Assembly: GCA_030641535.1 (NCBI GenBank)
Contig: DAOWHG010000052.1
Location: forward strand, 1 to 25,051
Source of the DNA: Mycoplasmatota bacterium
GTDB taxonomy: Bacteria; Bacillota_I; Bacilli_A; Izemoplasmatales; Izemoplasmataceae
Reading direction: 5' to 3'
Length of the DNA: 25,051 nucleotides
Shown: piece by piece, positions 14,708 through 22,617 of the stretch
How positions within the stretch are numbered: position 1 is the stretch's first letter
Layout: each line of letters starts with the position of its first letter
Program-made: the position numbers and the translations under genes
Notes under the pieces: model-generated
What the model was told of the DNA's origin: nothing
The model's database searches: none
What the model saw: the letters and a program-made list of their open reading frames with translations, nothing else

Positions 14708-15253
14708 TCACTTCCCTAAAATCTCATTAATTTCATCTATTGTTATACCAAACATATTCAATTTATTTAGTAGTGTTTTCCCATTATTTAAGCCAATTCC
14801 CAGCTTTTCACCCAGTTCTAATCTAAGGCGCTTTGAGTTAAGTTTTCCCATAAGATTTAAACTATACAAATCACCTAGTTCTATCATCTTTTTATTATCT
14901 GTTTTTGTAGAATAAAATGATGATAATGCTTCAATAATTTTATCTCTATTTGCGTGTTCAATTCCAACTTTAGTTCCATTTTTATTTATACAATCTTTTT
15001 TGTTCATAAATGCATGTTTTGTAATACCAACTCTGTTATTAATAATTCTTCTTATTCTCTCCCCTTGATAATCAGGGTCTAACAGTAATATCAGTCCTCT
15101 AGACTCATTTAAACTCTTTAATTCAAGGAGTGTACTTTCACTAATTTCACTCCCATTTGTAATATATACATCCATATTTGGATATATAGCTTTTATTTTT
15201 GCAAGGTCATGGTATCCTTCGACCACCACGACCTCTTTAATTTCATTATTCAA
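14708..15253 (-). CDS. rnmV: Ribonuclease M5 (5S rRNA maturation)
   Basis: RNase M5 trims the 5S rRNA precursor. Seen: a Toprim domain beginning EIKEVVVVEGYHDLAKIKAI with the catalytic Glu, YITNGSEIS, then LILLLDPDYQGERIRR (metal-binding DPD), and a C-terminal domain with KRLRLGEKLGIG-like elements (RLRLELGEKLGIG) that contacts the substrate. Family length is about 180-190. Start choice is uncertain: AAGGAG lies about ten bases before a TTG at 15253, while the ATG at 15262 is one base from it and too close; other genes here use TTG starts. It ends with TGA and overlaps the end of the reductase gene. Confidence 0.93.
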   Translation of the reverse strand: MNNEIKEVVVVEGYHDLAKIKAIYPNMDVYITNGSEISESTLLELKSLNESRGLILLLDPDYQGERIRRIINNRVGITKHAFMNKKDCINKNGTKVGIEHANRDKIIEALSSFYSTKTDNKKMIELGDLYSLNLMGKLNSKRLRLELGEKLGIGLNNGKTLLNKLNMFGITIDEINEILGK

Positions 15254-16379
15254 TGATACCATTCTCCTTAAAATATGATACTTGGTTTCTTAATTCTTCT
15301 GGAATATCTATTTGTTGGGGACATTTTGGGATACATTCTCCACAATCAGTACAAAATTCTGAGGTTTTATCATCTTTTTTTAAGGTGCCGAATGCCCATT
15401 TTATGTGATTAGTATTTTTATACATTGAAAACGAGTTAAATAGTCTAAAATTCGCCGGAATATCTACCCCGTTAGGACAAGTCATACAATAATTACAACT
15501 TGTACAATCTACTTTCGATAAATCCAAAATTTCTTTTCTAACTAACTTAATAATCCCTTGTTCTTCATCATTTAATGGTGCAAAATTGGAAAAAGTCTTA
15601 ATATTATCTTTAACTTGTTCCATTGTTGTCATACCACTAAGAATTACTTTTACGTTAGGCAGTGATCCTACCCATCTAAAAGCCCAAGAAGCAATAGATG
15701 CCTCCTTGTCTATATTATTAAATATTTTTTCAATCTTATCGTTAAATTTAACTAATCCTCCACCTTTAACTGGCTCCATTACAATAACTGGTATTCCTTT
15801 TTCAGTTAAGATATGATAACCTTCAATACCTTGTTGATGATCTATATCCATATAGTTAAGTTGAATTTGAACAAAATCCCAAGGGTATAAATCTGCCCAT
15901 AGCTTAAATGCAGCAAGATCATCATGAAAACTAAACCCAATTCTATGTAATTTTCCCTCTTTTTTGAATTTCTCTAATTGTTCAAAAACCTTAAATTCTT
16001 CAATTTGCTTAATTCTGTCTTTATTGACAGCATGAATTAAATAGAAATCGAAATAATCTACTCCACATTTTTCAAGTTGTTCATGAAAAATCCTACTAAT
16101 ATCCTCTTCATTTTTACATTCCCAAAGAGGCAATTTATCAGCTAGATAAAAGGTTTCCCGTTTATATCCTTTAATAATCTCTCCAACAACTAGTTCGCTT
16201 TTTCCACCATGATAAGGATATGCAGTATCAAAATAATTTACACCCTTAGAATATGCATAATCCATCATTCTTTTTGCTTCTAATTTATCAATTTCTCCAT
16301 CGATAGTAGGAAGTCTCATACATCCAAACCCTAATAATGATGCATCAATATCCAAATTCTTCATTTTTCTTTTTTCCAT
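15246..16379 (-). CDS. Aldo/keto reductase with C-terminal 4Fe-4S domain
   Basis: A predicted oxidoreductase; substrate unknown. Seen: an AKR TIM-barrel (about 1-290) with LLGFGCMRLPTI, a DTAYPYHGGKSE motif holding catalytic Asp and Tyr, LADKLPLWECKNEED (Lys), the HRIGFSFHDD region and ILSGMTTMEQVKDNI near the cofactor site, then two ferredoxin-type clusters, CTSCNYCMTCPNGVDIP and CTDCGECIPKCPQQIDIP (about 298-360). This combination occurs in a family common in anaerobic Firmicutes and suggests flavin- or ferredoxin-linked reduction, though the acceptor is not known. ATG 16379 is chosen (AAAGGA eight bases before); ATG 16385 overlaps the dagK stop as TAATG. Second gene of the dagK-akr-rnmV-rsmA operon. 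Confidence 0.9.
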   Translation of the reverse strand: MEKRKMKNLDIDASLLGFGCMRLPTIDGEIDKLEAKRMMDYAYSKGVNYFDTAYPYHGGKSELVVGEIIKGYKRETFYLADKLPLWECKNEEDISRIFHEQLEKCGVDYFDFYLIHAVNKDRIKQIEEFKVFEQLEKFKKEGKLHRIGFSFHDDLAAFKLWADLYPWDFVQIQLNYMDIDHQQGIEGYHILTEKGIPVIVMEPVKGGGLVKFNDKIEKIFNNIDKEASIASWAFRWVGSLPNVKVILSGMTTMEQVKDNIKTFSNFAPLNDEEQGIIKLVRKEILDLSKVDCTSCNYCMTCPNGVDIPANFRLFNSFSMYKNTNHIKWAFGTLKKDDKTSEFCTDCGECIPKCPQQIDIPEELRNQVSYFKENGIIE

Positions 16380-16384
16380 AATCA

Positions 16385-17290
16385 TTATCCTTTAAAATAC
16401 TTGGATTTTATATTCGGTTTTACAATTATTTCTATTGCTTGCTTAATTACTTCAATATTTAAGTTCCCTGAATTAGCTTCTTCTCCATCCATATTCCATT
16501 TATGATGATGATCAGTATATATTTTCAATCTTGAAGTTCTAAAACGATGTACAAAAGGTAACATTCTCGGACCTAGAGCTACAGATAAAAAGTATAGTAA
16601 ATTGTTAAAGAAAGGGATATACCTGTATAATATTACATCCACATACCCATCATCTAATACGGGTCTATTTACGAAATCAAACCCAGCTATTTTTTGCGAA
16701 TTTACAACTAAAATCAAAGAAAAATATCCTCTAAATGTTCCTTGATCATGGACTATCTTTGTTTTAATCATTGGGATAGTAAAGAATTCTTTGATTCCTG
16801 TAATTAAATATGCAAAATATCCAAAATATTTCTTTAATCTAGAATCAGTAACATAAGATATATCAACATATGTCCCGATTGCTGTTACATATAGGAAATA
16901 TCCATTATTACTTTTTGCTATATCCATTTTAACCGGTACACCTTCCAGTATAATATCAACTGCTTTGCTTACTTTTTTAGGTATTTTCAATGTTGCAGCT
17001 AAGTCACAAGCAGTTCCAGAAGGAATATAACCTATTCTGGGTTTATACTTTGAGACAGCCATTCCATTAATACATTCATGTATAGTTCCATCTCCACCTG
17101 AAATAACAAGAAGATCATATTTATCTTCACAGACTTGTTTTGCTAAAGAAATAGCATGTTTTGATCTTTTTGTAGCAACTACGTCTACTTCATATCCAGC
17201 TTCAGTTAATCTAGAAATGACATAATCTAGATGATTAATAAAATCCTTTTTTCCACTTTCTGGATTATAAATAATCTTACATCTTTGCAT
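16385..17290 (-). CDS. Diacylglycerol/lipid kinase family protein
   Basis: A YegS/DagK-type kinase that probably phosphorylates diacylglycerol or a related lipid at the inner membrane face. Seen: CKIIYNPESGKKDFINHL, the nucleotide loop LLVISGGDGTIHECINGMA (about 60-78), the PSGTACDLAATLKIP segment, a long beta-rich C-terminal domain with GIKEFFTIPM and DGYVDVILYRYI, and the conserved WNMDGEEAN near the end. Normal length (301 residues). In most homologues the second segment reads GTxNDFA; here it is GTACDLA, with Cys in place of Asn. ATG 17290 is chosen because GAAGAAGGTGAT lies directly before it; an ATG 27 bases upstream has no such site. First gene of the operon. Confidence 0.9.
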   Translation of the reverse strand: MQRCKIIYNPESGKKDFINHLDYVISRLTEAGYEVDVVATKRSKHAISLAKQVCEDKYDLLVISGGDGTIHECINGMAVSKYKPRIGYIPSGTACDLAATLKIPKKVSKAVDIILEGVPVKMDIAKSNNGYFLYVTAIGTYVDISYVTDSRLKKYFGYFAYLITGIKEFFTIPMIKTKIVHDQGTFRGYFSLILVVNSQKIAGFDFVNRPVLDDGYVDVILYRYIPFFNNLLYFLSVALGPRMLPFVHRFRTSRLKIYTDHHHKWNMDGEEANSGNLNIEVIKQAIEIIVKPNIKSKYFKG

Positions 17291-17315
17291 AATATCACCT
17301 TCTTCAGTTAATAAC

Positions 17316-17324
17316 ATTATAACA
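17316..17324 (-). promoter_or_regulatory. Extended -10 promoter of the dagK-akr-rnmV-rsmA operon
   Basis: TGTTATAAT, TGn-extended perfect -10, 26 bases before the ATG at 17290. A TTAACA lies 19 bases further upstream, a wide spacing. Confidence 0.5.
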
Positions 17325-17363
17325 TAATTGTATACATAATTGTTAAATACTAATTTAATAAAG

Positions 17364-17397
17364 AAAAGACTGTGAAATCGCTATTTCATAGTCTTTT
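17364..17397 (-). terminator. Terminator of pta
   Basis: A 15-bp stem with one G-T wobble (AAAAGACTGTGAAAT / ATTTCATAGTCTTTT) and a CGCT loop, 20 bases after the pta stop, followed by a T-rich stretch. Confidence 0.8.
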
Positions 17398-17417
17398 TAG
17401 TTATAATATTAATGAAT

Positions 17418-18380
17418 TCAATCTATCAATGCTTGAGCAGCAGTTATAATAGCAGTTTTATATACATCTTCAGCATTGCACCCTCTAGATAAATCGTTTA
17501 CTGGACTATTTAATCCTGCCAAAATAGGTCCTATTGCTTCGAAATTACCTAATCGTTGCGCAATCTTATATCCTATATTACCAGAATTTAAATCTGGGAA
17601 AATGAATGTATTTGCATTTCCTGCAACTTTACTGCTAGGATATTTCTTTAATCCAACACTTGGAACAAACGCGGCATCAAATTGCATTTCCCCATCTATT
17701 TCATATCCTGAATTGCTTTCTTTAGCTATTTTTGTAGCCAAAGCCACTTTTTTGCTTTCATCTGTTTCTGCACTACCGTTAGTTGAGAACGATAACAAAG
17801 ATACTTTTGGTACAATTCCAAACATTTCGGCTGCTTTAGCCGATTCTATCGCAAACTCTGCTAATTGTTCTGCTGTAGGATTGGGATTAATAGCACAATC
17901 AGCAAAAATATACTTTTCTTCACCTTTAACCATTAAGAAATATCCAAATGTTCTTGATATTCCTGGTTTTGTTTTAATGATTTGTAATGCAGGTCTTACT
18001 GTTTCACCTGTTGAGCGAGTAGCTCCACTAACTAGTCCATCTACTTTATTCATATAAACTAACATAGTTCCAAAATAGTTTTCATTTAACAAGATTTTTC
18101 TTGCTTCATCAGTTGTTACTTTGCCTTTTCTGCGTAAAACAAAACTATCTACCATCTTATCAAAATCTTTATATGTTAATGGATCAATTATTTCACAAAG
18201 AGAAACATCAAACTTTTTAGGAATGTCATTTGCATTTCCAATTAAAATTGGCTTAAGCAAATCTTCCTTAGATAGTTTAATTGCAGCACTTAATATTCTT
18301 TCATCATGTGTTTCAGGAAACACTATTTTAAGCCCTTTTCCAGTGATTTGTTGTTTTAATTTATCAATTATATTAGCCAT
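17418..18380 (-). CDS. pta: Phosphate acetyltransferase
   Basis: Converts acetyl-CoA and phosphate to acetyl phosphate, which acetate kinase turns into acetate and ATP; a sign of fermentative metabolism. Seen: 320 residues, the usual short PTA length; KIVFPETHDERILSAAIKL, DGLVSGATRSTGETVRPALQ, the catalytic region SRTFGYFLMV, FADCAINPNPTAEQLAEFA, LLSFSTNGSAETDESKKVA, and FIFPDLNSGNIGYKIAQRLG near the C-terminus, all hallmark strings. An AGGAGTGAT site precedes the ATG. Acetate kinase is not in the window. It is a single-gene unit with its own promoter and terminator. Confidence 0.97.
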   Translation of the reverse strand: MANIIDKLKQQITGKGLKIVFPETHDERILSAAIKLSKEDLLKPILIGNANDIPKKFDVSLCEIIDPLTYKDFDKMVDSFVLRRKGKVTTDEARKILLNENYFGTMLVYMNKVDGLVSGATRSTGETVRPALQIIKTKPGISRTFGYFLMVKGEEKYIFADCAINPNPTAEQLAEFAIESAKAAEMFGIVPKVSLLSFSTNGSAETDESKKVALATKIAKESNSGYEIDGEMQFDAAFVPSVGLKKYPSSKVAGNANTFIFPDLNSGNIGYKIAQRLGNFEAIGPILAGLNSPVNDLSRGCNAEDVYKTAIITAAQALID

Positions 18381-18401
18381 TTAATCACTCCTAACTCATT
18401 T

Positions 18402-18429
18402 AGTTTACACCATTTATGTTTTTTTTCAA
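18402..18429 (-). promoter_or_regulatory. Promoter of pta
   Basis: TTGAAA (18424-18429), 16 bases, TAAACT (18402-18407), about 22 bases before the start codon. Divergent from the promoter of the HAD gene. Confidence 0.55.
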
Positions 18430-18464
18430 TTCTTTTTATATAGATTTTATTTTTTTCTAGTTTA

Positions 18465-18473
18465 TGATAAAAT
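18465..18473 (+). promoter_or_regulatory. Extended -10 promoter of the HAD-HIT operon
   Basis: TGATAAAAT, a TGn-extended -10 variant, 16 bases before the ATG at 18490. No clear -35. Confidence 0.45.
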
Positions 18474-18489
18474 AGTTTTAGGTGATTTT

Positions 18490-19149
18490 ATGAAAAAACT
18501 AGACACAATTTTATTTGATTTAGATGGTACATTAATAGATACGAACGAAATAATTATTCAGAGTTTTATTTCATCTTTTAAAAGACATTTTCCCGATTTG
18601 TCTTTAACTAGAGAGAAAATTTCAACATTTATTGGTCCAACTTTGCATGATACTTATGGTAATTATACAAATAACCCAAAACTAATACAGGAAATGATTG
18701 ATTCTTACCGTGAATTCTATGTCAAATATGAGATTGGTAATTTCAAAATCTATCCTCAAGTAGAAGATGTTGTTAAAAAATTGTATAATCAAGGATATAA
18801 TTTAGGAATAGTTACATCAAAGTTTAAGGTTGCTGCATGGCCTAGCTTTACTTACTATGGATTGGAAAAGTATTTTAGTGTCTTTGTAGCATTAGAAGAT
18901 GTTGAAAATCCTAAACCAGATAAGGAACCAATTGTTGCTGCATTAAGCCGTTTCCCTTCGGTTAACAGAGCAATTATGGTAGGTGATAATCAAGGTGACA
19001 TACAAGCTGGTAGAAATGCAGGAATTTACTGTGCAGGAGTTGAGTGGAGTTTCAAAGGAAAAGATCATTTAATGAAGGTAAACCCTGATTTTATGTTGTC
19101 AGATATGAAAGATATCTTTAGAATTATTAAAATAATAGATGAGGAGTGA
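18490..19149 (+). CDS. HAD-family hydrolase, PpaX/phosphoglycolate phosphatase-like
   Basis: A small phosphatase, substrate not certain (PpaX hydrolyses pyrophosphate; others take phosphoglycolate). Seen: motif I TILFDLDGTLIDTN (nucleophile Asp about 10) with a helical cap after it, motif II LGIVTSKF (about 103), motif III Lys in NPKPDKEP and motif IV VGDNQGDIQAGRNAG; 219 residues. The opening and the YPQVEDVVKKLYNQGYNLGI stretch are typical of the PpaX group. Start ATG has AGGTGAT before it. It stops with TGA, four bases before the HIT start, so the two form an operon. Confidence 0.9.
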   Translation: MKKLDTILFDLDGTLIDTNEIIIQSFISSFKRHFPDLSLTREKISTFIGPTLHDTYGNYTNNPKLIQEMIDSYREFYVKYEIGNFKIYPQVEDVVKKLYNQGYNLGIVTSKFKVAAWPSFTYYGLEKYFSVFVALEDVENPKPDKEPIVAALSRFPSVNRAIMVGDNQGDIQAGRNAGIYCAGVEWSFKGKDHLMKVNPDFMLSDMKDIFRIIKIIDEE

Positions 19150-19153
19150 GAAA

Positions 19154-19564
19154 ATGGATTGTATTTTTTGTAAAATTGTAAATGGTGAGATTCCATCACA
19201 TAAAATTTATGAGGATAAGAATGTCCTTGCTTTTTTGGATATAACTCACGGAACTAAAGGGCATACCCTTGTTATACCAAAAAAACATGTGAAAAATATC
19301 TATGAGTTGGATGAAGAAACAATACACAATGTATTTAAGGTTGTTCCAAAAATTGCAAATGCTCTGAAAAAGGCTTTTAACCCTATTGGATTAAATATGA
19401 TAAATAATAACGATAGACCACATCAGAGTGTTTTTCACTTCCATATTCATTTAATTCCTAGGTACGAAAATGATGGTATGGAGCTATCTACAGTTAATAA
19501 CTATGGTAAATTTGAACCAGAATACTATAAATCATTAACTGAACTTATAATAAAAGAAATGTAA
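19154..19564 (+). CDS. HIT family protein (histidine triad nucleotide hydrolase)
   Basis: A cytoplasmic nucleoside phosphoramidase/dinucleoside-polyphosphate-type hydrolase. Seen: MDCIFCKIVNGEIPSHKIYE with the usual CxxC, FLDITHGTKGHTLVIPKKH, and the catalytic triad motif HFHIHLIPR near residue 96; 136 residues, the normal length. ATG 19154 is chosen because GAGGAGTGAG lies before it; a start 15 bases upstream would overlap the HAD gene. Operon with the HAD phosphatase. Confidence 0.95.
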   Translation: MDCIFCKIVNGEIPSHKIYEDKNVLAFLDITHGTKGHTLVIPKKHVKNIYELDEETIHNVFKVVPKIANALKKAFNPIGLNMINNNDRPHQSVFHFHIHLIPRYENDGMELSTVNNYGKFEPEYYKSLTELIIKEM

Positions 19565-19590
19565 AAAGGATTCCAAATTGGAATCCTTTT
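19564..19590. terminator. Bidirectional terminator between the HIT gene and pepA
   Basis: A perfect 13-bp inverted repeat (AAAAGGATTCCAA / TTGGAATCCTTTT) around one base, between the convergent ends of the HIT and pepA genes, with T-runs on either side. Confidence 0.85.
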
Positions 19591-19592
19591 AT

Positions 19593-20984
19593 TTAGCAAA
19601 ATAATTCTGTAAATGTTTTAACCATAACGCCTGTTGCTCCACCTTTTGCTGTAGAAGCAGTTCCGGCTATATCCAAGTGAATCCATTTTGTATCTTTTTT
19701 AATAAATTCTTCAATAAACGCAGCAGCAGTACTTGCCCCGGCAAGAGGTCCTCCGGTGTTTTTAATGTCTGCAACCTTGCTTTCAATCAATTTTCTATAT
19801 CCGCTAGAAATAGGCATTTCCCATACTTTTTCTTTAGTTTTTACACTCGCATTCATAAACTCTTTTAAGAAATCTTTATCATTTGTGAACGCACCAGTAA
19901 ATTCGTGTCCAAGAGCAGCAACCATTGCCCCAGTTAATGTTGCAGTATCGATAACTTTTTTTGCTCCTTCTTTTTGAGCAAACCATACTGCATCAGCTAA
20001 AGTAAGTCTTCCTTCTGCATCTGTTGAGATAATTTCGATTGTTTTTCCACTTGCTGCAGTTAAAATATCATCAGGCACAATTGCTCCGTCTCCGATTCTA
20101 TTATCTGTTGCTGCAACAATTGCCATTACATTAGCTTTTAGCTCTAATCGAGCAATTGCTTCAATAGCTCCTAATACAGCAGCTGATCCAGCCATATCCA
20201 CTTTCATTCCAGGCATACTTTTAGATGTTTTTAATGAATATCCTCCAGTATCATACATAACGCCCTTACCTACTAAAGCAGTTGGATCATCAAATTTGTC
20301 TTTTCCTTGGTAATTAACAAAAATTAATTTAGGTTCGTCTAAACTTCCTTTGTTTACCCCTAGGTAAGCTCCCATATTCATATCTTCAATCTCTTTTTTA
20401 TTATAAATTTTAACAGAAAGATTATCATATTTTTCTAGTTTCAAAGCATAATTAGCTAAATCAGAAGCATTAAGATAATTATAAGGTGTATTAACTAAAT
20501 CACGTGCATGATTTATACAATCTCCATATATATAGCCTTTTTTCACTACTTCGTAAATGTTTGTTTCTCCATAATAGAAGAAGTTTTTATCTTTATCTTC
20601 TTTTTTTGATTTAAATTTTGTGAAATTATAGTTTTCAGTTAATATCTTTTCTGACAACTCTTGCATAATTTCTAAATATGCGCCATTTTGAAAAGAATCA
20701 ACAATTATACAATTATCTTCTTTTAATTTCGCAATATTAGTAAATATTTTTTTCCTTTTTTTCGTATCTTCTAAAGCTTTTAAATTTACAACATGAAGCC
20801 TCTTTGATTTCAATTTTCCCAGAGTATATATAGTGGTAAATGGCTCAGTTGTTAATTCTTCTAGTTTATTATCTATCATTTTATTAATTGCTTTTACAAC
20901 ATCATTTTCTAAATTATTAGTTATTACAATATCATTTATTTCTTCTGCTAAATTAAATTCCTTTTGTTCTTTAATGTCTGTCAT
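19593..20984 (-). CDS. pepA: Leucyl aminopeptidase (M17 family)
   Basis: A cytoplasmic two-metal exopeptidase releasing N-terminal residues from peptides. Seen: an N-terminal domain with little conservation (about 1-160), then NHARDLVNTPYNYLNASDLA (about 157-176), ALVGKGVMYDTGGYSLK with metal-binding Lys and Asp, GMKVDMAGSAAVLGAIEA (Asp), and ISTDAEGRLTLADAVWFAQK with the DAEGR metal/active-site motif. The 463 residues match the family. The usual NTDAEGRL reads STDAEGRL here, and FDSGG reads YDTGG; the metal ligands themselves are kept. TAGGAGG overlaps the serS stop; the gap is eight bases, so it is the second gene of the T-box-controlled serS operon. Confidence 0.95.
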   Translation of the reverse strand: MTDIKEQKEFNLAEEINDIVITNNLENDVVKAINKMIDNKLEELTTEPFTTIYTLGKLKSKRLHVVNLKALEDTKKRKKIFTNIAKLKEDNCIIVDSFQNGAYLEIMQELSEKILTENYNFTKFKSKKEDKDKNFFYYGETNIYEVVKKGYIYGDCINHARDLVNTPYNYLNASDLANYALKLEKYDNLSVKIYNKKEIEDMNMGAYLGVNKGSLDEPKLIFVNYQGKDKFDDPTALVGKGVMYDTGGYSLKTSKSMPGMKVDMAGSAAVLGAIEAIARLELKANVMAIVAATDNRIGDGAIVPDDILTAASGKTIEIISTDAEGRLTLADAVWFAQKEGAKKVIDTATLTGAMVAALGHEFTGAFTNDKDFLKEFMNASVKTKEKVWEMPISSGYRKLIESKVADIKNTGGPLAGASTAAAFIEEFIKKDTKWIHLDIAGTASTAKGGATGVMVKTFTELFC

Positions 20985-20992
20985 AATTCCTC

Positions 20993-22267
20993 CTATTTTA
21001 TGATATCTGTTTTCATGTAAGGTATTAATACTTTTGGTATTACAATTGTACCATCTTCTTGTTGGAAGTTTTCTAATATTGCAACAACAGTTCTCCCAAC
21101 AGCTAGCGCTGAACCGTTTAATGTGTGAACATATTCGGGTTTTTCGGTCTTGCTTCTTTTAAACTTAATATTTCCTCTTCTTGCTTGGTAATCTTCAGCA
21201 TTTGAGATACTTCCTATTTCACGATAAGTGTTATAAGAAGGTAACCATACTTCTATATCATATGTTTTTCTCATTGAAAAACCTAAATCTCCAGTGCATA
21301 ACTTAACTACTCTATATGGTATGTTAAGTAATTTTAATACTTTTTCACTATTTTCAAGCATTTTATCTAGTTCAGTATTTGAATCTTCTGGAGTGGTGAA
21401 TTTAATTAATTCAACTTTATTAAATTGATGGACCCTAATAATTCCTCTAGTATCCCTTCCTGCACTACCTGATTCTTGTCTAAAGGCAGTAGTAAAAGCA
21501 CAATACTTAATCGGCAATTCATCAACTTCTAATATTTCATCTCGATGATAATTAATTGTCGGAACTTCTGCGGTAGAATTTAGATATAAATCTCTTTTAT
21601 CAACCACTTTAAATGCATCGTCTTCAAACTTAGGAAATTGTCCAGAAGCCACCATTGATGCTTTATTTATTATATATGGAGGAATTGTTTCAATATATCC
21701 GTGTTCTAATACATGCAAATCAATCATAAAATTGATTAGTGCTCTTTCAAGTCTTGCCCCTAATCCTTTATAGATAACAAAGCGACTTCCTGATATTTTA
21801 CTTGCTCTCTCAAAATCTAATATATCCAGTCTTGTAGCCAAATCCCAGTGAGGAAGTGGTTTAAAATCAAAAGTTGGTACATCTCCAACAGTCTTCATTA
21901 ATTGGTTATCCTCTTCATCATTTCCAATAGGAACATCCTCATTAGGTATATTTGGAGTTCTTAATAACTCTGAATGAATAAATGTTTCAATGTTACGTAA
22001 TTCATCCTCAAAGTTTTTTATTTCTTCACCGATGTTATCAACTTTTTTCAATATTTCTGAAACATCTTTACCTTCGCGTTTATATAACCCGATTTTTTTA
22101 CTTGTTTCATTTCTTAAAGCCTTAATTTTTTCTACTTGAGCAATAATTTCTCTTCTTCGCTCGTCTTTCTTAACTAAGTCATACAAATATGAGAAATCAC
22201 CATTTCTTCTGTTTAATAAATTTACATAATAATCTGTCTTTTCTCTAATTAATTTTAAATCTAGCAT
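20993..22267 (-). CDS. serS: Serine-tRNA ligase
   Basis: Class II synthetase charging tRNA-Ser (and the first step for Sec where present). Seen: an N-terminal coiled-coil arm (about 1-110) typical of SerRS, STAEVPTINYHRDEILEVDE, motif 2 FRQESGSAGRDTRGIIRVHQ, EVWLPSYNTYREIGSISNAE and ARRGNIKFKRSKT (motif 3 region), and LNGSALAVGRTVVAILENFQ near the end. Length 424 is normal. ATG 22267 is chosen with AGGAGG eight bases before; a GTG one codon upstream is less likely. It is the first gene behind a Ser T-box, followed by pepA. Confidence 0.97.
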   Translation of the reverse strand: MLDLKLIREKTDYYVNLLNRRNGDFSYLYDLVKKDERRREIIAQVEKIKALRNETSKKIGLYKREGKDVSEILKKVDNIGEEIKNFEDELRNIETFIHSELLRTPNIPNEDVPIGNDEEDNQLMKTVGDVPTFDFKPLPHWDLATRLDILDFERASKISGSRFVIYKGLGARLERALINFMIDLHVLEHGYIETIPPYIINKASMVASGQFPKFEDDAFKVVDKRDLYLNSTAEVPTINYHRDEILEVDELPIKYCAFTTAFRQESGSAGRDTRGIIRVHQFNKVELIKFTTPEDSNTELDKMLENSEKVLKLLNIPYRVVKLCTGDLGFSMRKTYDIEVWLPSYNTYREIGSISNAEDYQARRGNIKFKRSKTEKPEYVHTLNGSALAVGRTVVAILENFQQEDGTIVIPKVLIPYMKTDIIK

Positions 22268-22282
22268 CACTGTAACCTCCTC

Positions 22283-22505
22283 TAAAAAAAATAAAAATCA
22301 CCCTTAATTTAAGGGCGACTTATTTTCGCGGTACCACCTTATTTAGGGGTTTCCCCCTATCTTGAGTGTTTTTTAACGGGAACAACCCGGGGAATATTAA
22401 TCCCACTCAGAGGTAGATTTCATACGTATATCTTTATTAGCTCTCACCATTGCTAACTCTCTTAAAAAGATAGTTGTATTACTTAGCCTCATCAGCGTAT
22501 TTCTT
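22283..22505 (-). promoter_or_regulatory. T-box riboswitch, Ser-specific, upstream of serS-pepA
   Basis: Leader RNA that senses uncharged tRNA-Ser. Seen: T-box AAGGTGGTACCGCG (22327-22340); terminator stem TCGCCCTTAA / TTAAGGGTGA at 22298-22318, followed by 14 mostly-T bases; Stem I elements including CAATGGTGAGAGC; and TATGAAATCTACC with specifier TCT (22415-22417), a Ser codon, at the position where the asnS leader has AAC. GGGGGAAACCCC (about 22346-22357) is probably an additional stem. With the gyrA terminator it fills most of the 350 bases between serS and gyrA. Confidence 0.93.
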
Positions 22506-22511
22506 GTCTTG

Positions 22512-22540
22512 ATAATAACAAAATATCACAATTTTGTCAA
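22512..22540 (-). promoter_or_regulatory. Promoter of the serS-pepA leader
   Basis: Consensus TTGACA (22535-22540), 17 bases, TATTAT (22512-22517) with TGT directly before it. It is nearly the same design as the asnS promoter. Confidence 0.85.
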
Positions 22541-22581
22541 TCAATTGATTACCTATTTAAAGCGATTTTTATAGTTAACAA

Positions 22582-22608
22582 AAACAGACACTAATTTAGT
22601 GTCTGTTT
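22582..22608 (-). terminator. Terminator of gyrA
   Basis: A perfect 13-bp inverted repeat (AAACAGACACTAA / TTAGTGTCTGTTT) around one base, followed by T-rich sequence, nine bases after the gyrA stop. Confidence 0.9.
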
Positions 22609-22617
22609 AAATGTTGG

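Noticed and set aside
17476..18057. Open frame of 193 codons on the plus strand
   Set aside because: It lies wholly antisense to pta and has no ribosome site or recognisable protein; a shadow frame.
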